Source: Alphaproteobacteria bacterium
Lineage (GTDB): Bacteria; Pseudomonadota; Alphaproteobacteria; Puniceispirillales; Puniceispirillaceae
Length of the DNA stretch: 10,936 nt
Reading direction: 5' to 3'
Assembly (NCBI GenBank): GCA_009936885.1
Contig: JAACDT010000152.1
Location: 1 to 10,936 of the forward strand
In this document: positions 6,084 through 10,936 of the stretch, in pieces
Position numbering within the stretch: the stretch's first letter is position 1
Layout: every line of letters begins with the position of its first letter
Notes under the pieces: generated by a model
Databases searched by the model: none
The model's input: only the letters and a program-made list of their open reading frames with translations
Told to the model about the DNA's origin: nothing
Made by a program: the position numbers and the translations under genes

Positions 6084-8039
6084 ATGTCAGAATTTGATAA
6101 GAATATTGGGTTTCTGTGGCCATGCGATGGCTTGAATGATCAGGAATACTGGCATTTTCTTCCTGATAATATCGGATGGCTTACAGCAAGGTATGACGCT
6201 GGTACGCAAACAGAGGCGTTAACGCATCATAATTTAGAGCAATATGCCTCTCTTGAAACATTGAGAAGGGCCGCAAGTATTTTTAAATCTGTTAAGCTTG
6301 ATGCGGTTGCTTGTGGTGATCATGCAGCTAGTTTTATTCTTGGAAAAAAACACGAAGAATATTTGATTGAGAAACTACAAGAATTTGCAGAATGTCCAGT
6401 AACGTTTCCTAGTAGGTCAATCGTTAAATTAGCCCAAAAAAACAATCTTGGAAATATATTGCTGATTTCGCCCTACACAAAAACCATAACCAAAAACTGT
6501 GTGAATTATCTCTTGGAATATGAGATTAATACGCTGTCCTCTTTATCGCTTGATGCAAACGATGAGATACGCATAAATACTTTTTCTCCAACAATCTTAT
6601 TGGAGAAGATTGTTGAATTTGTGCAACAGAGCGCACAGACACCAGATGCGTTAGTAATAGCGGGAGGTGGGCTATCATTTTCTTCACAAATTGCCAAACT
6701 TGAGATGCTCATCAACCTACCTGTGTTGACGGCCGTTGGTGCGCTTGTAAAAGATGTCGTTGAATTAACAGGTAATAGGTATAATAAAAATGGGTTAGGC
6801 AGATTATTTATGATGCCTGTAACATCTGGTCTGAAAAATATTAGAGATAGGCTATCATCTGGAACCAAAAATTTCTCGCTAATGGAAACCCCGCCGATCT
6901 TCAGCGATGGTGTTGGCTCCGTATTGATAGATGAAACTGGCAAATCCTATTTAGATTTTGCTTCTGGGTCAGGCACTACTGCTCTAGGCCATGGTCATAA
7001 GGCGTTATTAAGGTCAGTCCAAGAACAGCTTCAAACAGGCATTTTTCATATTGGCCCACATTTTAATACAAGTACTCAGGCAGCACTTTATTCTGAATTA
7101 AGTACTATTCTGCCTGCTGAGTTATGCAGGTTTCACCCTTCAATCAGCGGGTCTGAAGCAACAGAAATAGCAATAAAATCTGCTATGCATTTTACAGGAG
7201 CTAATAAATTTGTTGGGTTTACGGGGGGGTATCACGGCCGAACCCTCGGCGCACTTGCTGTTTCAGGCGAAAAGGGCAAAAATATTTCTCTTGGACCATT
7301 TTATCCAGATACTAAAATTATTGATTTTCCAACTAATGGTGGCGACCTGACGGCTAGCCTATCCGAATTAGAAAATCAACCATTATCAGGTGCCATAATT
7401 GAACCTATTCAAGCAACAGCAGGTTTAAAATTTGTAAGTAAGCAGTCACTCCATGAGCTAAGAGAATTTGCTAATATGAAAAAAATCCCGTTAATTTTTG
7501 ACGAGACTTTTACAGGCTTTGGACGCACGGGCAAGATATTTGCGTTTCAGCATTATGACATCATCCCTGATATGATTATTTTTGGTAAAGCATTATCTGC
7601 TGGGTTTCCTGCTGGTCTTGTGGTGTCAAATGAAGCGATATTAACCCATTGGGAAAAAGGAACACAATCATCTACGTTTCAGCTTAACCCAGTTGCAGCT
7701 GCGGCTTCGCTGTTTTTTCTCGACCAGATTAAAAATGGGGATATTCTGACAAATATAGATAATAACGCGATTGATTTCGATAAAATGTTGAGTGAGATTA
7801 AAAACTTATCTGGAGTAGTTGATGTAAGAGGTGTTGGAAGCTTTTTTGTGGTGGAGTTTGTGTCTGCCGAGATAAACAAAAAAGTCCGCCAGCTTGCACT
7901 CAGTCAGGGTCTTATCACATGGGAGTGCGGTGAATTTGGAGAATGTTTGGGTCTTGTGCCGCCACTAAACATTGATGCGGTGCTGGTCAAAAAAGGGTGT
8001 GAGATTATTGTAAAAACGATCAACGAAATCTGTCATTAA
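6084..8039 (+). CDS. Fusion protein: degenerate Asp/Glu racemase/arylmalonate decarboxylase-like domain plus class III aminotransferase
   Basis: The 651-residue product has two parts. Residues about 1-245 resemble the maleate isomerase/arylmalonate decarboxylase/EutA group: IGFLWPCDG near the N-terminus, LDAVACGDHAASF at 72-84, PDALVIAGGGL at 187-197, and LPVLTAVGALVKDVVELTG at 212-230. The two positions that hold catalytic cysteines in this superfamily align to D79 and G194, so it is probably not a normal racemase; C77 lies two residues away and could matter if my alignment is shifted. Residues about 265-651 form a complete PLP-dependent class III aminotransferase: SGSEA at 355-359, GGYHGRTLG at 381-389, FDETFTGFGRTGK with D473, Schiff-base lysine K502 in FGKALSAGFP, and STFQLNP at 530-536. 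The usual substrate-carboxylate arginine near the C-terminus is Gly623 (ECLGLVPPL). AGGGA at 6070-6074 serves as ribosome site. It is the last gene of the operon, and its 3' end overlaps the opposing aminotransferase gene by 20 bases. Confidence 0.88.
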   Translation: MSEFDKNIGFLWPCDGLNDQEYWHFLPDNIGWLTARYDAGTQTEALTHHNLEQYASLETLRRAASIFKSVKLDAVACGDHAASFILGKKHEEYLIEKLQEFAECPVTFPSRSIVKLAQKNNLGNILLISPYTKTITKNCVNYLLEYEINTLSSLSLDANDEIRINTFSPTILLEKIVEFVQQSAQTPDALVIAGGGLSFSSQIAKLEMLINLPVLTAVGALVKDVVELTGNRYNKNGLGRLFMMPVTSGLKNIRDRLSSGTKNFSLMETPPIFSDGVGSVLIDETGKSYLDFASGSGTTALGHGHKALLRSVQEQLQTGIFHIGPHFNTSTQAALYSELSTILPAELCRFHPSISGSEATEIAIKSAMHFTGANKFVGFTGGYHGRTLGALAVSGEKGKNISLGPFYPDTKIIDFPTNGGDLTASLSELENQPLSGAIIEPIQATAGLKFVSKQSLHELREFANMKKIPLIFDETFTGFGRTGKIFAFQHYDIIPDMIIFGKALSAGFPAGLVVSNEAILTHWEKGTQSSTFQLNPVAAAASLFFLDQIKNGDILTNIDNNAIDFDKMLSEIKNLSGVVDVRGVGSFFVVEFVSAEINKKVRQLALSQGLITWECGEFGECLGLVPPLNIDAVLVKKGCEIIVKTINEICH

Positions 8040-9285
8040 TAATGGTTGCTAGCTTGCTTAAGTTATCTGATAGTAATTCTTCAGAAATATTTATGGGTGG
8101 TACTAGCATTAAACACTCACCACCTAAACCCCCGCCATAGGTTAATATATTAGCCTTGTCCATTGCAAGCCTTTGTATATCGTTTGCAATCTGTGCATTT
8201 TCGAATGTAATCGCACATTGAGCGCCGACACACCTAATTTGCCCGATGTTTTTATCATCTATGAGGCTCTGTGCAAGCCGTAAAAAACAGGGTTCTATGA
8301 CATCACTGACATGGTCAATTAGACTGGATTCTTCAATTTCTAGTAGCGTAGCTGATGCGGCAGCACAGGCAAGAGGATTGCCTTGAAATGTTGATGTATG
8401 AGCGCCAGCCTTCCATTGTTTTAATAAATCCCCCTTTGCAATTACTGCAGAAAGTGGAAGAGATGCAGACAATCCCTTTCCCATAACGATAAGGTCAGGC
8501 GTAATATCAGAATACTGAAAAGAAAATTTCTTTCCAGATCTGCCTAATCCAGACCAGATTTCATCCACTATAAGCAAGCATCCATAACTGTCTGCAAGCT
8601 TGCGAAGTTCATTTAGAAATTCTGGGAACGGGCCCCAAACACCAGATACGCCCTGAATAGGTTCAACTAATAATCCAGCAATTGGCTCACCTTCTCTCTT
8701 ACAATGCTCAAAAAGCATGGCGCAATGCTGCAAACAGTTTTGGACTTGTGATGTATCTCGAGGGTAGGGTGAAAATGAAACAAAATCGCCTATTTCCCCG
8801 ATAAACGGAAGTCTGATATTCTCAGAATGTGTGACACTTAATGCGCCCAATGTACGACCGTGATAACCTCCTTCAAACGCAATAAATCGCTTATTTCCCG
8901 TTATAAAACGAGTAAGCTTAATGGCGGTTTCAATAGCTTCGGACCCAGAATTAGACAGATGAATTGATATATCTTGAATTCCTGCGTAGTGACTAAGTTG
9001 GTCATAAAGTGCTGCTCTAAACGGCGATATAAGACGTGTACCAGTATGAAGAATGCCGCTATCAAGCGCATTTTTTATGGCGTTTATTTGGGCTGGGTGA
9101 TTATGTCCAAGGTTAGATGTCGCAGAACCACAAACAAGGTCTAGATATGCTACATCATCTTCCGTATATAACCAGGGCCCATCTCCTCTTACAAACACAG
9201 GCGGAGTATCTGATAATTTGAACGTATTTACAGCCGTACTTTCAAATGTTTTGGTGATTGATAAATTGTCTACATGTTTAATCAT
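8020..9285 (-). CDS. Class III pyridoxal-phosphate aminotransferase
   Basis: The 421-residue enzyme has all class III markers: SGSEA at 113-117, GGYHGRTLGALS at 139-150, VDEIWSGLGRSGK with PLP-contacting D241, the Schiff-base lysine K270 in VMGKGLSASLP, and STFQGNPLACAAA at 298-310. It would move an amino group, usually from a terminal amine or omega-amino acid, to a keto acid. It is clearly related to the aminotransferase half of the fusion protein on the other strand: both begin with TPPxF, share GIxHxG and AALYxxLS segments, and end in GECLxLVPPxNI. Here the usual carboxylate-binding arginine is Met393. It starts inside the end of the ATPase gene (8-base overlap), with no visible Shine-Dalgarno, so its translation is probably coupled. 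The exact substrate is not readable from sequence. Confidence 0.93.
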   Translation of the reverse strand: MIKHVDNLSITKTFESTAVNTFKLSDTPPVFVRGDGPWLYTEDDVAYLDLVCGSATSNLGHNHPAQINAIKNALDSGILHTGTRLISPFRAALYDQLSHYAGIQDISIHLSNSGSEAIETAIKLTRFITGNKRFIAFEGGYHGRTLGALSVTHSENIRLPFIGEIGDFVSFSPYPRDTSQVQNCLQHCAMLFEHCKREGEPIAGLLVEPIQGVSGVWGPFPEFLNELRKLADSYGCLLIVDEIWSGLGRSGKKFSFQYSDITPDLIVMGKGLSASLPLSAVIAKGDLLKQWKAGAHTSTFQGNPLACAAASATLLEIEESSLIDHVSDVIEPCFLRLAQSLIDDKNIGQIRCVGAQCAITFENAQIANDIQRLAMDKANILTYGGGLGGECLMLVPPINISEELLSDNLSKLATIINDRFR

Positions 9286-10330
9286 AAATTATATGAAGCT
9301 CATTATGTGTTAAATTTACGTAAACTTGTTCTGACAAATCTGGCAAAATGTACTTTCTGGGAACATCTATGTCCAACAGTAACCCATTTTCAAATTCCAC
9401 AGTTAAAAGGTTACTTGTTCCTTTTGTAATAATATCAAAAACTTTCGCTTTGAGCTGATTTTTAGAAGTTATTCGTTGCTCAGCAATTGCCAGAAATTCG
9501 GGTCGGATGACAGCTCTAGCGTTGTTTGATTCTAGCTTAATTGCTGTTTTACAGGGCACGTTAGTGTGCTCTAGCAGTAATTTTTCTGTATCTTTTTTAC
9601 TTCTAATTATTGGCCAAAGAGCACATTTTCCAAAGAAATTTGCTACAAATTCAGAAGCTGGTTTATCATAAAGTTCATTTGGAGTTCCGATTTGTTCTAT
9701 CTGACCATCGTTTAGAATTGCAATTCGGTCGCTTAGCGCCATGGCTTCTTCTTGGTCATGTGTTACACAAATAAAAGTGGTTCCGATCTGCTTATGTATC
9801 TTTCGTAGCTCTTCTCGCAGTCTGATCCGAAGATTAGCATCTAACGCGCTTAAAGGCTCATCAAGGAGGAGTATTTTTGGATTGGTTATTAGAGCCCTAG
9901 CTAGCGCAACTCTTTGTCTTTGTCCCCCTGATAATTCTGATGGAAATCGGTTCTGAGTGTTAGAGAGTTGCATTGTCTCGAGCCATTGGGCAGCCTGCTT
10001 TTCCCGCTCTGTCTTGCAAACCCCTCTCATACGTAAGCCGTAAGACACATTCTCTATTATTGTCATATGAGGAAACAGTGCATAATCCTGAAACATTATC
10101 GAAATATCCCGTTTTGTTGGATTTAGATTCGTAATATCAACATCTTCTAGCTGGACAACTCCACAAGTAACATTTTCTAATCCAGCAATAATTCTTAAAA
10201 TGGTTGTTTTTCCGCAACCAGATGGTCCAAGGAGAGTTAAAAATTCGCCGTTCTCTATTTTGAGCGAAACATTATCTACAGCTAGGGTTTTCCCAAATTT
10301 TTTCGTAATATTTTGTAACTTCATAGACAT
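9278..10330 (-). CDS. ABC transporter ATP-binding protein, PotA/UgpC/CysA-type with C-terminal TOBE domain
   Basis: Counting from ATG at 10330 gives 350 residues. The nucleotide-binding domain is intact: Walker A GPSGCGKT at 35-42, Q-loop Q81, signature LSGGQ at 133-137, Walker B ILLLDEP at 153-159, D-loop SALD, and H-loop H191. After about residue 235 comes a TOBE-type regulatory domain (AVIRPEFLAIAE and following), which puts it with the ATPases of spermidine, sugar-phosphate, iron and sulfate importers. It is not one of the short GlnQ/HisP proteins that normally serve HisM-type permeases. It could energise the plus-strand permeases or belong to another transporter outside the window. A TTG at 10354 in the same frame would add eight residues, and an ATG at 10324 would remove two; family N-termini favour 10330 or 10324. 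It is the promoter-proximal gene of a two-gene unit with the downstream aminotransferase and is divergent from the GntR gene. Confidence 0.93.
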   Translation of the reverse strand: MSMKLQNITKKFGKTLAVDNVSLKIENGEFLTLLGPSGCGKTTILRIIAGLENVTCGVVQLEDVDITNLNPTKRDISIMFQDYALFPHMTIIENVSYGLRMRGVCKTEREKQAAQWLETMQLSNTQNRFPSELSGGQRQRVALARALITNPKILLLDEPLSALDANLRIRLREELRKIHKQIGTTFICVTHDQEEAMALSDRIAILNDGQIEQIGTPNELYDKPASEFVANFFGKCALWPIIRSKKDTEKLLLEHTNVPCKTAIKLESNNARAVIRPEFLAIAEQRITSKNQLKAKVFDIITKGTSNLLTVEFENGLLLDIDVPRKYILPDLSEQVYVNLTHNELHIIYD

Positions 10331-10395
10331 TTTTGACTTACCATGTAATTTCAATTAGATTTCCGTATAAATGCTATTTCTGATGGTCGAGGCTC
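10331..10395. promoter_or_regulatory. Divergent intergenic region between ABC ATPase and GntR regulator genes
   Basis: This 65-base gap must hold the promoters of both divergent genes and is the natural place for an autoregulatory GntR operator. It is AT-rich. I see no clear inverted repeat in it, and no copy of the CATACA/TGTATG repeat found upstream of the amidase. Confidence 0.4.
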
Positions 10396-10936
10396 ATGCT
10401 CCTACCCAAACTTCCGACGACAATTTCTGATTATATTTTCACTGACCTCAGGGAAAATATTATTGATGGTACTCTCAAGCCAAACCAAACTCTCCGAGAA
10501 GAAGAGATAAGTATTCGCTTCGGCTCCTCTAGAGGACCTATCCGTGAGTCTCTCAGATTGCTGCTGCAAACAGGTTTGGTCGTGCATCAACCGAGAAAAG
10601 GGTTTAAAGTCAGAGATTACACACCCAAACAAATTAGACAAATTTATACGCTTAGAGCTAATCTCGAAGGACTTGTTATCATAGAGTTTGAAGGCAAGGA
10701 TCTTAACAGCCTGATCGCCACGCTCAAGGAATCCAACCAAAGAATGGAGGCTTCTTTTCAGAAAAATGATATTTATAAGTATTTTCAGGAAAATATTTTT
10801 TTTCATCAAATGATAATTGATTTTGCTGATAATGACATTCTGAAAAAAACAATAGCCCTTGTAAATGAAGTTTCTCTTCCGGTTCGATATCAGCTCATGC
10901 ATCATTCTCTTCCCTCTCGAAGGTCTCTTACTTATC
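10396..10936 (+). CDS. GntR family transcriptional regulator, FCD subfamily (3' end outside window)
   Basis: Translation from ATG at 10396 gives 180 residues, open to the window edge. A stop codon 15 bases upstream in frame makes this the only likely start; GAGG at 10389-10392 is a close-spaced ribosome site. Residues about 8-73 form the GntR winged helix: LRENIIDGTLKPNQTLREEE, then the recognition helix GSSRGPIRESLRLL and the wing QPRKGFKV. From about residue 78 the helical FCD ligand-binding domain begins (QIRQIYTLRANLEGL). In the metal-binding DxxFH-type segment, H137 is kept but the Asp position appears to be Asn133. Such regulators sense small organic acids or amino acid metabolites. Its place beside the ATPase and aminotransferase genes suggests local control. 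Fewer than the usual 220-240 residues are visible only because the window ends. Confidence 0.88.
   Translation, partial: MLLPKLPTTISDYIFTDLRENIIDGTLKPNQTLREEEISIRFGSSRGPIRESLRLLLQTGLVVHQPRKGFKVRDYTPKQIRQIYTLRANLEGLVIIEFEGKDLNSLIATLKESNQRMEASFQKNDIYKYFQENIFFHQMIIDFADNDILKKTIALVNEVSLPVRYQLMHHSLPSRRSLTY

Noticed and set aside
6506..6943. Minus-strand open frame of 145 codons inside the fusion gene
   Set aside because: It is antisense to conserved protein sequence of the racemase-like domain, and its Ser/Thr-rich product looks like a shadow frame.
4819..8039. An ectoine-degradation (eut/doe) cluster
   Set aside because: The transporter style and the EutA-like domain fit, but there is no M24 ectoine hydrolase, no deacetylase, no EutB/EutC and no AsnC- or MocR-type regulator; the M16, amidase and ureohydrolase genes do not belong to that pathway.
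10795..10803. T8 run in the GntR gene as a programmed frameshift or slippage site
   Set aside because: The zero frame continues with sensible FCD sequence on both sides, and runs of this length are expected by chance in AT-rich DNA.
10402..10905. Minus-strand open frame of 167 codons
   Set aside because: It lies fully antisense to the GntR/FCD gene, whose translation shows a clear winged-helix and FCD start. The antisense product shows no recognisable motif.
1..10936. tRNA genes, insertion sequences, attachment sites or CRISPR arrays
   Set aside because: Reading both strands, I saw no transposase or integrase sequence, no cloverleaf-like region and no regularly spaced repeats.

Overview
The window is an AT-rich stretch of bacterial accessory metabolism, densely coding on both strands. 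Gene style and family content (periplasmic binding protein with two HisM-type permeases, FCD-type GntR regulator, class III aminotransferases, a ureohydrolase resembling guanidine hydrolase) fit a Gram-negative proteobacterium. A marine alphaproteobacterium is my best guess, but nothing in the window (no rRNA, tRNA or housekeeping gene) fixes the taxon.

Layout. Positions 1-948 (minus strand) hold the first 316 codons of a ureohydrolase whose sequence looks like the Ni-dependent guanidine hydrolase GdmH; its 3' end lies outside the window. A 139-base divergent intergenic region (949-1087) separates it from a tightly packed plus-strand operon. In order the operon encodes an amidase-signature enzyme (1088-2593), a family 3 periplasmic binding protein (2612-3430), two HisM-type permeases (3458-4135 and 4159-4809), an M16 zinc metallopeptidase homologue (4819-6042), and a 651-residue fusion of a Asp/Glu-racemase/arylmalonate-decarboxylase-like domain to a class III aminotransferase (6084-8039). 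Intercistronic gaps are only 9-41 bases. Converging on it, with a 20-base tail-to-tail overlap, is a minus-strand pair: a PotA/UgpC-type ABC ATPase (9278-10330) and a second class III aminotransferase (8020-9285), which overlap each other by 8 bases. A GntR/FCD regulator (10396 to window end, truncated) is divergent from the ATPase.

How the genes may work together (inference). The binding protein and permeases import a small polar, nitrogen-rich compound, possibly energised by the ATPase from the opposite strand because the operon has none. Inside the cell the amidase, the M16 homologue and the ureohydrolase would open amide, peptide or guanidino bonds. The two related aminotransferases would then remove an amino group, and the GntR protein would sense the substrate or a product. 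This resembles in logic the ectoine-utilisation clusters (amino-acid-type ABC transporter, racemase-superfamily protein EutA, peptidase-fold hydrolase, class III aminotransferase, regulator), but the enzyme classes differ, so it looks like a separate pathway.

The points that most deserve a second look are: the fusion protein, whose racemase-like half has lost both catalytic cysteines; the M16 homologue with a complete zinc site inside an uptake/catabolic operon; the absence in both aminotransferases of the usual carboxylate-binding arginine; the ABC transporter built from mismatched parts; and a very strong GC-rich hairpin at the start of the first permease gene.
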